Below, one piece after another: positions 1-8,399 of a DNA stretch of 64,000 nucleotides. Position numbers and translations under genes: made by a program. Below the pieces are notes generated by a model. That model ran no database searches. It was not told the DNA's origin and worked only from the letters and a program-made list of their open reading frames with translations. Every line of letters starts with the position of its first letter. Position 1 is the stretch's first letter. Source of the stretch: G965198795 sp965198795 (GTDB lineage Bacteria; Pseudomonadota; Alphaproteobacteria; Rhodospirillales; Casp-alpha2); assembly GCA_965198795.1 (NCBI GenBank), contig OZ240674.1, forward strand, positions 1,240,001-1,304,000, in the 5' to 3' direction.

Positions 1-102
1 AATAGGGTGCGAAAGCGCGTCGCCGCCCCTTGCATGGCGGGTCCACTTGTGGCAATACCCGGCCTCGCGCCCGGACGCCTGCCGTTCGCGGCCCCATGGG
101 GC

Positions 103-177
<75 letters not shown>

Positions 178-209
178 TTTCCATGACTTCCCCGGTCCAT
201 CCGGCCCGT

Positions 210-284
210 GTCTTTCCAGGCCTTGTCTTTCCAGCCCATGTCTTTCCAGACCATGTCTTTCCAGCCCATGTCTTTCCAGCCCGT
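210..284. repeat. 15-bp minisatellite, five units
   Basis: GTCTTTCCAG recurs exactly at 210, 225, 240, 255 and 270, each followed by a five-base spacer close to CCCAT. The period of 15 keeps reading frames open across it (a VFPAH-like repeat in one frame), but I see no convincing gene. The stretch 178-408 between the tRNA and the MFS gene otherwise holds nothing I recognise. Confidence 0.85.
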
Positions 285-408
285 CCCGGCTTCGTTCTTG
301 GTTCTTGGCGCGATTTGGCGCGGGTTCTCCGCGCAGCGCGGCGCAGCGTCTCAGTTTGAATTTCTGTTCTTGTAAGGGCCTCGCGGCGCCGGCCGTTTGC
401 CGGCGTCG

Positions 409-1737
409 TCACCTGTCCGGCGCCCCTCGGGCCGCCGGCTGACTCGCCGCAACCGGCCGGCAATGGGTTTCCGGCGTCACCATCCCGAAGAACGTGGCGA
501 CGCCCCCCATGCCAACGAGCGTCAAAAACGCCAATTGATAGGCCGCGATGTCGTAGACCCGGACTCCGGCTTCCAACCGGCCCGACCAATTGGCGTCCAA
601 AATCAGACCAATGAGAGGCTGACAAACCGCCCCCGCGATCAGCATCATGCCGTTCACCAGAGCAACGCCGGCGCCCCGCCGCTCTGGCGGATTAAGCTCG
701 CTGCCCACCGCATGGATAATCGCGACGGCGCCGGAACAAAACCCGCAGATGAAGATCAAAGCCTGAGTTTGACGCAACCCCAGCCCGGGCGCGTAAATCA
801 AGACGCCAAAACTCGCCGTCAACGTAACCATGGCGCACAGGAACGGTCCTCGACGCCGTTTCATCTTATCAGACAACGAACCGATCACGGGACCGCCCAG
901 AACCATCCCGAACAACACTAGAGACGCCATGCCGGCCGCCTCGGGCCGGCTCAGCCCCTGGGTGATCTGAAGGTAGGGAACAGCCCAAAGTCCCCCGAAC
1001 GCCAGCAAAACGCCAACACATCCGAACCCCGCAAGGGCGGCCAGCCAAGTTGGTCCATGGCGGAGGACGCCGATGCTGCCGGAAAGAGTTTGACGGAACG
1101 GATAATTCGCGCGCGCGCCGGAGAGAGGGTCAGGTTTGTCCCGCATCAGGACAGCGATCATTCCGCCCCAAACGATGACGAAGGCGGCCGCCCCCATCAT
1201 GCTTTCACGCCACCCCCAGACTTCCACGGCCCAGGCCAGGGGGGCTTGCCCCAACACGCCGCCCAGGACGCCGACCCCCAAGGTCATGCCGCCCATCTGG
1301 GCGAGCTTTCCCGGAGGAAACCAATCGCCGGCGAGCTTCAACGTGGCGACAAACGTGAACCCGGCCCCAACGCCGATCATGAGCCGCGCCATGTAGGCCA
1401 GCCACAAATCCCCGGTAAACGCGAAACCCAGCGCGCCGAGCGCGCTGCAAAAAGCCGACAGCACCAGGACGCGCCGGGATCCGGCGCCATCGACCAACGC
1501 CCCCGCCGGAATCTGCATCAGAGCGTAACTCCAAAAATAGATTGCCGACAAATTACCCAGGACCGCCGCGTCAATGGCGAAATCGCGCATCAAATCGTCA
1601 ATCATGACGCCGGGAGCCACACGCTGAAAAAAGGCGTGGCAGAACATCATCGCCCCCAACCCCCACATTAACCACGCGGCGGGATGAACCCGCGACACAT
1701 GCGCCGCGCCGGGCGAGGGTGTGGGATGTTCGGTCAT
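409..1737 (-). CDS. MFS transporter
   Basis: A 442-residue inner-membrane carrier of the major facilitator superfamily. About twelve hydrophobic segments are visible, with the family loop between TM2 and TM3 (GALVDGAGSRRVL) and the equivalent second-half loop (GSLSDKMKRRRGP). Early residues FFQRVAPGVMIDDL resemble anion/organic-acid MFS members, but the substrate cannot be read from the sequence. I chose the ATG at 1737 (MTEHPTPSP) because the longer reading to 1821 would run through the intergenic region into the divergent neighbour's start. It is transcribed away from the glyoxalase-like gene, sharing an intergenic region of about 83 bp. Confidence 0.9.
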   Translation of the reverse strand: MTEHPTPSPGAAHVSRVHPAAWLMWGLGAMMFCHAFFQRVAPGVMIDDLMRDFAIDAAVLGNLSAIYFWSYALMQIPAGALVDGAGSRRVLVLSAFCSALGALGFAFTGDLWLAYMARLMIGVGAGFTFVATLKLAGDWFPPGKLAQMGGMTLGVGVLGGVLGQAPLAWAVEVWGWRESMMGAAAFVIVWGGMIAVLMRDKPDPLSGARANYPFRQTLSGSIGVLRHGPTWLAALAGFGCVGVLLAFGGLWAVPYLQITQGLSRPEAAGMASLVLFGMVLGGPVIGSLSDKMKRRRGPFLCAMVTLTASFGVLIYAPGLGLRQTQALIFICGFCSGAVAIIHAVGSELNPPERRGAGVALVNGMMLIAGAVCQPLIGLILDANWSGRLEAGVRVYDIAAYQLAFLTLVGMGGVATFFGMVTPETHCRPVAASQPAARGAPDR

Positions 1738-1820
1738 GGGGGTGGCGGCCCGGATGTCAGATGTTACATTCAGTCTATCATCAAAGTGACTTGGCGACAT
1801 TGCTGGAAAAGGAACGAACA

Positions 1821-2240
1821 ATGAAATACCTTCACACGATGGTCCGGATCACCGACATCGGCGAATCCCTGCATTTCTACTGCGGCCTGCTGGGATTAAG
1901 GGAACAAAAGCGCCACGACTGTTCCGACCAGGGTTACATCCTGATTTTTGTCGGCGCCGACGAGACGCCGGACGCCGCGATCGAGCTGACCTACAATCTG
2001 GACCCCGAGGACTACACGGGCGGGCGGAACTTCGGTCATCTGGCGTTTGGCGTCGATAATATCTACGAGACCTGTCAGCGCCTGCGGGACGGCGGCGTCG
2101 CCATCAACCGTCCGCCGCGCGATGGCCGCATGGCCTTCGTTCGCTCGCCGGACGGCATTTCCGTCGAACTCTTGCAAAAGGGTGAACCGCTGCCGCCGGC
2201 CGAACCCTGGACGTCCATGGAAAATACGGGAAGCTGGTAA
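1821..2240 (+). CDS. gloA: Lactoylglutathione lyase (glyoxalase I) / VOC family
   Basis: A 139-residue single-domain vicinal-oxygen-chelate protein. Glyoxalase I isomerises the hemithioacetal of methylglyoxal and glutathione to S-lactoylglutathione in the cytosol. Visible features are the N-terminal HTMVRITDIGESLHFY strand with the first metal His, an acidic ligand in AIELTYN, GHLAFGVDNIYET with the third ligand His, and the closing SPDGISVELLQ with the last Glu. Together these match the H/E/H/E set of bacterial metal-dependent GloA. The ATG at 1821 follows an AGGAA-like ribosome site. A broader VOC function remains possible. Confidence 0.88.
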   Translation: MKYLHTMVRITDIGESLHFYCGLLGLREQKRHDCSDQGYILIFVGADETPDAAIELTYNLDPEDYTGGRNFGHLAFGVDNIYETCQRLRDGGVAINRPPRDGRMAFVRSPDGISVELLQKGEPLPPAEPWTSMENTGSW

Positions 2241-2241
2241 G

Positions 2242-2508
2242 CTAGCCTCGGCGCGCCCGGGCCCGGATTTTACGGACCCGGCGGCGCTCATCCCGCTCGT
2301 TCGTGATCCCCGCCTCGCGCCGGCGTTCACGTAATTTCTCCAAGACCGCGCGTTTCTCGCCATCGGTGTAACCGCGCCAGTGGGACACCTCTTGAAGCGT
2401 GCGCCAGCAGCCGGCGCAATATTCGCCGTCGCCGTCGATCCGGCAGACGCTTATACACGGGCTTTCAACGGTTGCGCGGAACGGGCGATCACTCGTCATC
2501 GGCCCCAT
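2242..2508 (-). CDS. DUF1289 small Cys-rich protein
   Basis: An 88-residue protein with the DUF1289 signature ESPCISVCRID near residue 16, then YCAGCWRTLQEVSHW. The four cysteines in a CxxxC...CxxC arrangement suggest a small metal site (inference). The C-terminal half is strongly basic (RERRREAG...RRRVRKIRARARRG). The family is common in Proteobacteria and has no firmly established function. A second ATG at 2499 is an alternative start. It is the last gene of a leftward run and lies about 40 bp after the EamA transporter. Confidence 0.85.
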   Translation of the reverse strand: MGPMTSDRPFRATVESPCISVCRIDGDGEYCAGCWRTLQEVSHWRGYTDGEKRAVLEKLRERRREAGITNERDERRRVRKIRARARRG

Positions 2509-2547
2509 GTATGGGTGTTTTGGGGCAACGTCAATCCCGGGAGCGCC

Positions 2548-3447
2548 TTACCGCGTCGCGCGTCTGGCGATGACCACGCCCAGGATGACGATAACGGCGC
2601 CCGAACTCTGCCAGAGCGTCAGGGCTTCTTCCAAGAACAGCCAGCCCAAGGCCGCCGCGGCGGCAACTTCCAAAACCAGGGCGAGAGAGGCGAAGGCCGT
2701 CGCCAGATGCGCCATGGCGTAGGCGATCAATCCCTGACCGCCCACGTGACTGACCAAAGCCAGGGTCAGCAGGGTCAACCAGCCTTCCAGCGAGCCCGAA
2801 ATCAGGTTTCCGTCGATCACATAGGCCAACGGCAATAGAACGGCGGCGGTGACGGCGGAACTCCAAAACATCAGGGCGCCGGCGCCGATATTCGTGGTCA
2901 ACCTCAAGCGCCCGACGCAGACCATATAGCCCGCCAGGAACAAACCGGTAGTCAGTCCGTAGACATCGCCCAGTAAACGCTCGGGGTCGAACGCCAGGGT
3001 GTCGCCGATCAGGAAGCACGCGCCGATGAAAGTGACCGCCGTTCCCGCAGCGAAGGCGAGCTTCGGCCGTTCTCGAAACAGCACCCACAAGATAACGGTG
3101 ACATAGATGGGGGATAGCGTGGCCAGCAACGTGGCGTTGGCCACCGTCGTATTCACAATCGCCAGATGCCAGCAGAACAAGTCGCCGGCGAAGAACATGC
3201 CGGCTAACACCAGCAGCAAACGCCCTCGCCCATCGACGGGTCCGGAAGCGCCCGGAGACGCCCGCTTCTCGAATTTCAAGATGATCAACAGAAAAGGAAC
3301 CGCCAAAAATGCCCGGTAAAAGGCGCTGGCGATGGGGCCTAGGTCCGACAGCCGGACAAACAACGTGGACGCGCCCGCGAACAACGCGCCCAGAACAAGG
3401 GCGGTCAACGCAATCCCGCCGCCCGTTTTCACGAGAGACGCGCTCAA
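2548..3447 (-). CDS. EamA/DMT-family transporter
   Basis: A 299-residue membrane protein with about ten hydrophobic segments and two EamA halves, the drug/metabolite transporter architecture usually associated with export of metabolites or amino acids. The first half contains FVRLSDLGPIASAFYRAF, a typical EamA segment. The reading begins with TTG at 3447; a GTG at 3432 is an alternative. It starts 11 bp after the stop of the DUF1028 gene, so the two are almost certainly cotranscribed. The substrate is not evident and may be the product of the upstream RidA/PhyH/DUF1028 genes (inference). Confidence 0.87.
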   Translation of the reverse strand: MSASLVKTGGGIALTALVLGALFAGASTLFVRLSDLGPIASAFYRAFLAVPFLLIILKFEKRASPGASGPVDGRGRLLLVLAGMFFAGDLFCWHLAIVNTTVANATLLATLSPIYVTVILWVLFRERPKLAFAAGTAVTFIGACFLIGDTLAFDPERLLGDVYGLTTGLFLAGYMVCVGRLRLTTNIGAGALMFWSSAVTAAVLLPLAYVIDGNLISGSLEGWLTLLTLALVSHVGGQGLIAYAMAHLATAFASLALVLEVAAAAALGWLFLEEALTLWQSSGAVIVILGVVIARRATR

Positions 3448-3458
3448 CTCAAGACCGC

Positions 3459-4136
3459 CTACTCGTCACCCGGCGCGCCGAAGCCGGGCGCGGCGGCGGG
3501 ATCGACGGCGCGCTTGACGTAATCATACTTCTGGGGCGCATAGGCCCGCCACAGGGCCGTCAACTCCTCAATGGGACAGCTTTCCGTCCAATCGATACGC
3601 AAGCTTACTTCCGGCCAATCCTGATCCTCCGTGACGAGAAGCGCCGATGAACGCAACGGGCCTTCCTCGCCGCCGGCGTCCAATCCGGCTTCCAGGCCGG
3701 CCAGCAGATGGTCCGCCAAATGCGCGCCTTTATCGGCCAGAAAGCCGTCAACGACCGCTTGAGGAACGCCATCGTTCGACAGCAAATTTCCAGCCGCGAC
3801 ACAGTTCTCACCCTCGGCGCGGCCGTGGACGCCCAGCGTTTCCCCGCCGGAAAAAGACGCCGTTTCCCCGCGCCCGTTGATGGCGATCAACTGGCGGTAA
3901 GCCATGAACGGCATGATCCGCGCGAGATGATCCAACGCCTGTTTGGGCGCTTCTCCCTCATCCAGCATTTCCAGAACGCGAGTTCCCAGCATGGGATCCG
4001 TGATATTCTGCGTCGAAACAGCGCCGACGCCCGTCCGCACCCAGGGACAGCGCGCCCCGACGGCAATCGACGACGTGGTCACCGCGACGCCCAAACCTCC
4101 CGTCACGGGACAACGCCCCGCAATCGAAAAAGTCAT
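3459..4136 (-). CDS. DUF1028 family protein (Ntn-hydrolase-like)
   Basis: A 225-residue protein beginning MTFSIAGRCPVTGGLGVAVTT, followed by ARCPWVRTGVGAVSTQNITDP, which are the hallmark segments of DUF1028. Members adopt an Ntn-hydrolase-like fold and sit beside amidohydrolases, RidA proteins and peptidases; their reaction is not settled. The ATG at 4136 overlaps the stop of the PhyH-like gene by four bases (ATGA), indicating translational coupling, and is preferred to a longer reading that would sit inside that gene. Confidence 0.87.
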   Translation of the reverse strand: MTFSIAGRCPVTGGLGVAVTTSSIAVGARCPWVRTGVGAVSTQNITDPMLGTRVLEMLDEGEAPKQALDHLARIMPFMAYRQLIAINGRGETASFSGGETLGVHGRAEGENCVAAGNLLSNDGVPQAVVDGFLADKGAHLADHLLAGLEAGLDAGGEEGPLRSSALLVTEDQDWPEVSLRIDWTESCPIEELTALWRAYAPQKYDYVKRAVDPAAAPGFGAPGDE

Positions 4137-5005
4137 GCGGGACGCCCTTCCGCGGCCGCTTTCTCTTGCAATCCGAAAAAGCTGTCGTCCTCGTAAACCG
4201 GCAACTCGACCTCGGCTTGAACCAGACGGGCCGTTTTCAGATCCCGCCCGCAAAGCAAACGGCCCGTGTCCCGGCTTGCTATGGGGCTCTCGGCCAACGG
4301 CGCCGCGTCCGCCGCCATGTATTCGGCGATCAGCAGGCTTCTGGCGGCGTCCGTCCGGTTATTACCGCCGCCGTGCGCCGCCCAGGTATGCATGAAGCAG
4401 ACATCTCCGGCCCGGCCCGAAATCAGGCGCGCGCGGCTCTCGTAGTCAGCCGAATCCTCGTTCGAAATGGTTCCGACGAAGGCCCCGCCACGGTAATGGC
4501 TCTTGGGTTCCTTGTGACTGCCCTCGACGATTTTCAGTGCGCCGTTTGCTTCCGTCATGTCGTTCAGCATGATCAGCACGGTCACCATGTCCGGATTGCT
4601 CAACGGCGAAAAGGCGTGATCCTGATGCCAATCAACCTTGGTCGCCGCGCCGGGCGCCTTGGTGTTGGTCTTCGAATGGTGAAACCGGATGTCGGCCCCG
4701 ATCAAATCCTTCAGGACCTCCAGCACCGGCCCTTGCCACAGCACATCCCGGTAGGCCTGGGACACATCCGTCGGATTGGCGACCCGCCGCAGCATGGGCG
4801 CGGCGGCTGAATGGCCCGGTTGCAGGTCGAAACGCGCGCGCCCGTTCACAGTGTCAAAGCCGTAATTCTCCGTGCGGCTGCGGCTTTCTTCCTCCCAATC
4901 GCGCAATTGGGCGGTCGCCGCCGCGAGCATCCCGGCCGGAATCAATTCTGGCACGATGACATATCCGGCGCGGTGATACTGGTCGATTTGGTTTTGGCTC
5001 AGCAT
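4133..5005 (-). CDS. Phytanoyl-CoA dioxygenase (PhyH) family oxygenase
   Basis: A 290-residue non-haem Fe(II)/2-oxoglutarate dioxygenase. The 2-His-1-Asp facial triad is readable as WHQD (His127, Asp129) and the distal His211 in AAHGGGNNRTDAAR, where the Arg would hold 2-oxoglutarate. The family hydroxylates small molecules ranging from phytanoyl-CoA to ectoine and secondary metabolites, so the substrate is open. It is flanked by a RidA protein upstream and DUF1028 downstream in one leftward unit, which points to a nitrogenous or acyl small-molecule pathway rather than phytol degradation (inference). Confidence 0.88.
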   Translation of the reverse strand: MLSQNQIDQYHRAGYVIVPELIPAGMLAAATAQLRDWEEESRSRTENYGFDTVNGRARFDLQPGHSAAAPMLRRVANPTDVSQAYRDVLWQGPVLEVLKDLIGADIRFHHSKTNTKAPGAATKVDWHQDHAFSPLSNPDMVTVLIMLNDMTEANGALKIVEGSHKEPKSHYRGGAFVGTISNEDSADYESRARLISGRAGDVCFMHTWAAHGGGNNRTDAARSLLIAEYMAADAAPLAESPIASRDTGRLLCGRDLKTARLVQAEVELPVYEDDSFFGLQEKAAAEGRPA

Positions 5006-5135
5006 GGAAAAGGGCCCTTACCCGTCGTCACGCCCGCGCGAGCGGACCCGGTTATCAAAGGGCATGTCGGCCCTGAAAGCAATGCCCTTGCCCAAAAAGT
5101 CCAGCCCCCGCCCGCGCGCATTCGGTGCGTTATTT

Positions 5136-5549
5136 CTAATCGGGAATGACCACTTCCGCATCGATTTCGATCAGCCATTCGGGGCGGGCCAGCGCCTGAA
5201 CGACCAAGCCCGTTTGGCACGGGAACACGCCTTCAATGTGTTTCCCCATCGCCCGGTAAGCGGGCTCGCGATGGCGCGGGTCCGTTATGTAAACGGTCAA
5301 CTTACAGATATGCTCTTTTTTGGCGCCCGCCTCTTCGATGATTTCGATGACGTTGCGCATGGCCAGGTCGGCCTGAGCCGCCGGGTCGTTGACGTGCTTG
5401 TTTTCCTTGGTCACCAAATCCTGGCTGACTTGACCCCTTACGAACACGTAAGTCCCCCGCGCAACGACCGCCTGACAGAGGTCGTTGTTCAGGTCCTGCT
5501 CCGGATATGTGTCCTTGGTGTTGAATTTCCTCAGCCGTGTGTGGGCCAT
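5136..5549 (-). CDS. RidA/YjgF family protein
   Basis: A 137-residue protein of the RidA superfamily, whose archetype hydrolyses reactive enamine/imine intermediates to ketones. Visible family segments are YVFVRGQVSQDL, AAQADLAMRNVIEIIEEAG, ICKLTVYITDPR and the C-terminal ALARPEWLIEIDAEVVIP. The usual RidA arginine appears shifted (LARPEWLIEID), so it may be a paralogous Rid subfamily rather than true RidA. It heads the leftward set RidA, PhyH-like, DUF1028, EamA; the gap to PhyH is about 130 bp. Confidence 0.88.
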   Translation of the reverse strand: MAHTRLRKFNTKDTYPEQDLNNDLCQAVVARGTYVFVRGQVSQDLVTKENKHVNDPAAQADLAMRNVIEIIEEAGAKKEHICKLTVYITDPRHREPAYRAMGKHIEGVFPCQTGLVVQALARPEWLIEIDAEVVIPD

Positions 5550-5617
5550 TGGCGTCTCCTGTACCCGCAGTGAACAGTGTTCCCGGCGTCGCGTGATTTG
5601 GAAAAAGAAACCGGCCC

Positions 5618-5643
5618 GTCATTCCCGCGAAGGCGGGAACGAC
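5618..5643. repeat. Palindromic REP-like element
   Basis: GTCATTCCCGCG followed by an AA centre and CGCGGGAA-like arm (one mismatch at the distal end) forms a hairpin. The same core recurs at 13192-13312, 45749-45867 and 47657-47682. It lies in the 366-bp space between the RidA gene and the N-formylglutamate amidohydrolase; the rest of that space shows no convincing gene. Confidence 0.8.
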
Positions 5644-5915
5644 GGCGCCTAACTCGCGCCTAGAATGACTCTCCGAACAGCCGCATGTCCAGTTCCCGGG
5701 TCCAAGCGGATTTATCTTTTTTGGCGGCCCGTACGGATTTGAAGGCCCATACGGACCCGCGCGGCTGCTGCCCGCGCCGGGGCTTAAGCCAAAAAACCGC
5801 AAAGCGCGAACTTGCCGCCGCCAGCCGTTCGCGCGGCGCGCCGCCCAAACCCGGCGCGGCCCCGGTATTCCACAATTGATTAACCCCGCCCGCCAATTTC
5901 TCTATAGTCGCGTCC

Positions 5916-6719
5916 ATGGATATACGCCCCGCCGACCAAGGTCCCCTGCTGTGCGCCGACGACCCGCCGGCCGTGACGCGGGTGAATGAGCGCGCCCCGG
6001 CGTCATTGGTGCTCTGCTGCGATCACGCGTCGCGCGCCGTGCCGAAAAATATGGGACGCATGGGCCTTGGTCCGGATCAGTTCGACCGTCATATCGCCTA
6101 CGACATCGGGGCGGAGGCGGTGACCCGGAACCTGGCCGAGGCGCTGGACGTTCAGGCCGTGATTGCGGGGTATTCCCGCCTGGTGCTGGACCTCAACCGG
6201 CCGCCGGGGCATCCCGATCAAATGCCGGAGATTTCCGACAACACGGTCATCCCGCCCAATCAGGACATGACCGCGGAAGAGCGGCTGAGGCGCATTGAGG
6301 AGATTTTCGAGCCTTATCATTCGACCCTTCGCCGCGCGCTGGTGGAGACCTGGGAGCGCCGCCGCCGCGCGCCAGCTCTCTTTTCCGTTCATTCCTTTTC
6401 TCCGGGCTTCGGGGACGAAGAGCGCCCATGGGACATCGGCGTGATGTGGAACCGCGACGAACGCATGTCCCGTCCCGTGATTGAGTCGCTTAAACAATAT
6501 GGCCTTCGCATCGGCGAAAACGAACCCTATTCCGGCCGCGCCGTCGCCTATACAATGAACAGTCACGGGGGCGCTTCGGGCCTTGCTCATTGCGCGGTTG
6601 AGATCAATCAGGACCAGTTGACGGATCTGTCCGGGATTGAGCGGTGGAGCACGATGTTGGCCGAAGTCATGTCGGACCTGATAAACTCGGAGGACTGGTA
6701 TCACGTTCAGTTTTTCTGA
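5916..6719 (+). CDS. N-formylglutamate amidohydrolase family protein
   Basis: A 267-residue cytosolic metal-dependent hydrolase. The family cleaves N-formylglutamate to formate and glutamate at the end of some histidine-degradation routes. Recognisable segments are LVLCCDHASRAVP near residue 31, the SRLVLDLNRPPGHPDQMPEI block, ALFSVHSFSP, and HGGASGLAHCAVEINQDQL near the C-terminus. No hut genes are nearby, so a broader N-acyl or formyl amidohydrolase role is possible. The start codon overlaps a CCATGG palindrome. Its stop lies inside a 14-bp tandem repeat that continues to the next gene's start. Confidence 0.87.
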   Translation: MDIRPADQGPLLCADDPPAVTRVNERAPASLVLCCDHASRAVPKNMGRMGLGPDQFDRHIAYDIGAEAVTRNLAEALDVQAVIAGYSRLVLDLNRPPGHPDQMPEISDNTVIPPNQDMTAEERLRRIEEIFEPYHSTLRRALVETWERRRRAPALFSVHSFSPGFGDEERPWDIGVMWNRDERMSRPVIESLKQYGLRIGENEPYSGRAVAYTMNSHGGASGLAHCAVEINQDQLTDLSGIERWSTMLAEVMSDLINSEDWYHVQFF

Positions 6720-6763
6720 GGCAGTTTTTCTGAGGCAGTTTTTCTGAGGCAGCTCTTCTGAGG
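6708..6763. repeat. 14-bp tandem repeat spanning a stop codon and ribosome site
   Basis: Four units of CAGTTTTTCTGAGG (6708, 6722, 6736, 6750; the last reads CAGCTCTTCTGAGG). The first unit carries the TGA stop of the amidohydrolase gene, and each unit ends in a GAGG Shine-Dalgarno-like core. The final one is placed just before the ATG at 6769. Confidence 0.92.
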
Positions 6764-6768
6764 CAGCC

Positions 6769-7926
6769 ATGTCCTTGACCCCGCCGCCCTTTACCGTCGG
6801 CATCGAAGAAGAATACCTGCTGGTCGATAAAAAGACCCGTGAGGTCGCGTCCAACCCGCCTGAAGCCTTGTTTGCGGAATGCGAGGACCGCTTCCCCAAC
6901 CTGACGGCCCATGAATTCCTGAAATCCCAGATCGAGGTCAACACGACCGTTTGTAAAACCGTCGGCGAGGGCGTTGAACAGCTTCGCACCCTTCGAAAAA
7001 CCATCGGAGAGATCGCCGCCAGACACGGCCTCGCCCCCATCGCGGCTTCGACCCATCCGTTCTCTGACTGGCTCGCGCAACATCACACCGAGGGCGAGCG
7101 GTATAACGCCATCGCCCGGGACATCCAGGCCCCGGTCCGGCGCTTGATGATCTGCGGGATGCATGTCCACGCGGGGCTTGGCGGCAACGATGACCTGCGC
7201 ATTGATTTGATGAACCAGGCGGCCTATTTCCTGCCGCATCTATTGGCGCTGTCAACGTCGTCGCCCTTTTGGAAAGGTGAAAACACCGGTCTGAAATCGT
7301 ACCGGCTCAGCGTCTTCAACGAGATGCCCCGCACAGGCTTGCCGGACGAATTTCTCAGCTATTCCGGCTATCGCCGTCATGTGAACGTGTTGGTCAAGGC
7401 GGGCTTGATCGAAGATGCGACAAAACTCTGGTGGGACCTGCGCCCCAGCGACAGCTACCCCACCTTGGAAATGCGTATCTGCGACGTCTGCCCGCGCATC
7501 GAGGACGCCGGCGCCGTCGCCGCCCTCTATGTTTGTGTCTTGCGTATGCTTTATCGGTTGAAAACGACAAACCAAAGATGGCGCACCTATGCCCATATGC
7601 TGATCAAGGAAAACCGCTGGCGCGCTCAGCGATATGGCCTGGATGAGGGGTTGGTCGATTTCGGCAAGGGAGAAGTGACGCCATGCGCCGATTTGCTCGC
7701 CGAGTTACAGGAACTGGTGGCCGAGGACGCCCAGGCGCTGGGGTGCGAGGCCGAAATCAACCACTTGAGCGCCATTCAGAGAGCTGGGACGAGCGCTCAC
7801 CGGCAAATCGCGCTTTATGAACAAAAAATATCGGAAGGTCTCGACAAAGAAGACGCACTGCGCGCCATAGTCGATCATCTTATCGAAGAGACCCTCGGCG
7901 CGGACTCGGAGAGCGGCCGCTCATGA
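6769..7926 (+). CDS. Carboxylate-amine ligase, GCS2/YbdK family
   Basis: A 385-residue ATP-dependent ligase of the GCS2 family. E. coli YbdK has weak glutamate-cysteine ligase activity and most members have unknown amine substrates. The diagnostic start FTVGIEEEYLLVD is intact (acidic Mg-ATP ligands), followed by EFLKSQIEVNT, MICGMHVHAGL and LEMRICDVCPR, all characteristic. It is translationally placed immediately after the N-formylglutamate amidohydrolase, suggesting linked amide/peptide-bond chemistry on glutamate-like compounds (inference). The ATG at 6769 follows a GAGG core at the end of the tandem repeat. Confidence 0.9.
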   Translation: MSLTPPPFTVGIEEEYLLVDKKTREVASNPPEALFAECEDRFPNLTAHEFLKSQIEVNTTVCKTVGEGVEQLRTLRKTIGEIAARHGLAPIAASTHPFSDWLAQHHTEGERYNAIARDIQAPVRRLMICGMHVHAGLGGNDDLRIDLMNQAAYFLPHLLALSTSSPFWKGENTGLKSYRLSVFNEMPRTGLPDEFLSYSGYRRHVNVLVKAGLIEDATKLWWDLRPSDSYPTLEMRICDVCPRIEDAGAVAALYVCVLRMLYRLKTTNQRWRTYAHMLIKENRWRAQRYGLDEGLVDFGKGEVTPCADLLAELQELVAEDAQALGCEAEINHLSAIQRAGTSAHRQIALYEQKISEGLDKEDALRAIVDHLIEETLGADSESGRS

Positions 7927-8054
7927 CATCGCGCGCGGTCATCCGGTCGGCTGTCATTTCTTATCGTAAAAAAGGCGGCTCCCTTCAGATCATGCCGATC
8001 ACGCCGTCCAGCGGCAAGCGCTGGAGCGTGCCGAAATGAACGCCGAAGCCGGAT

Positions 8055-8372
8055 ATGACCCCTTGGGAGTCCGCGAGCAAGGAAGCGTGCGAGAAAGCGG
8101 GCGTCCTTGGCGAAGCCGGCAAAGCGCCGCCCGGCGAATTCAGCCATGAAAAACGGAGTACGATTTTTCGCGTCGAGGTTTGTCCCATGCGCGCCGGGCC
8201 CATGCGCGCCGGGCCCATGCGCGCCGGGGAGGTGTTCTGCGAGTGGGAAGAAACGAGCGCCAGAAACAGGAAATGGCTGACGCCGGAGACAGCCGCCGAT
8301 GAGACCGGGTATGGAGACCTTCGCCGCCTGATCCGCAAGCTTGGGAAACCGCCCAAGAAAAAGTCGATTTGA
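8055..8372 (+). CDS. Hypothetical small protein, doubtful
   Basis: A 105-residue reading frame in an otherwise empty 470-bp interval. The C-terminal part (EVFCEWEETSARNRKW...LRRLIRKLGKPPKKKSI) looks protein-like. The centre is made of a three-unit PMRAG repeat encoded by a 15-bp minisatellite. An in-frame ATG at 7992 (MPITPSSGKRWSVPK) is separated from it only by a TGA at 8037, so the gene may be an interrupted or decaying version of a longer one. I recognise no family. The opposite strand is also open, which lowers confidence. Confidence 0.35.
   Translation: MTPWESASKEACEKAGVLGEAGKAPPGEFSHEKRSTIFRVEVCPMRAGPMRAGPMRAGEVFCEWEETSARNRKWLTPETAADETGYGDLRRLIRKLGKPPKKKSI
8184..8228. repeat. 15-bp minisatellite, three perfect units
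   Basis: CCCATGCGCGCCGGG occurs three times in perfect tandem (8184, 8199, 8214), encoding PMRAG repeats in the frame of the doubtful small gene. Confidence 0.9.
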
Positions 8373-8399
8373 CCGGACAGGTGGGCGGGCCGGTCTAAC

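Noticed and set aside
5660..5917. An 85-codon minus-strand frame whose start overlaps the N-formylglutamate amidohydrolase start at CCATGG
   Set aside because: Only weak ribosome-site evidence, no recognised domain, and the plus strand is also open. I left it out of the gene list though it is not impossible.
6708..8228. Short tandem repeats as a CRISPR array
   Set aside because: Units are only 14-15 bp, contiguous, without spacers, and no cas genes are present.
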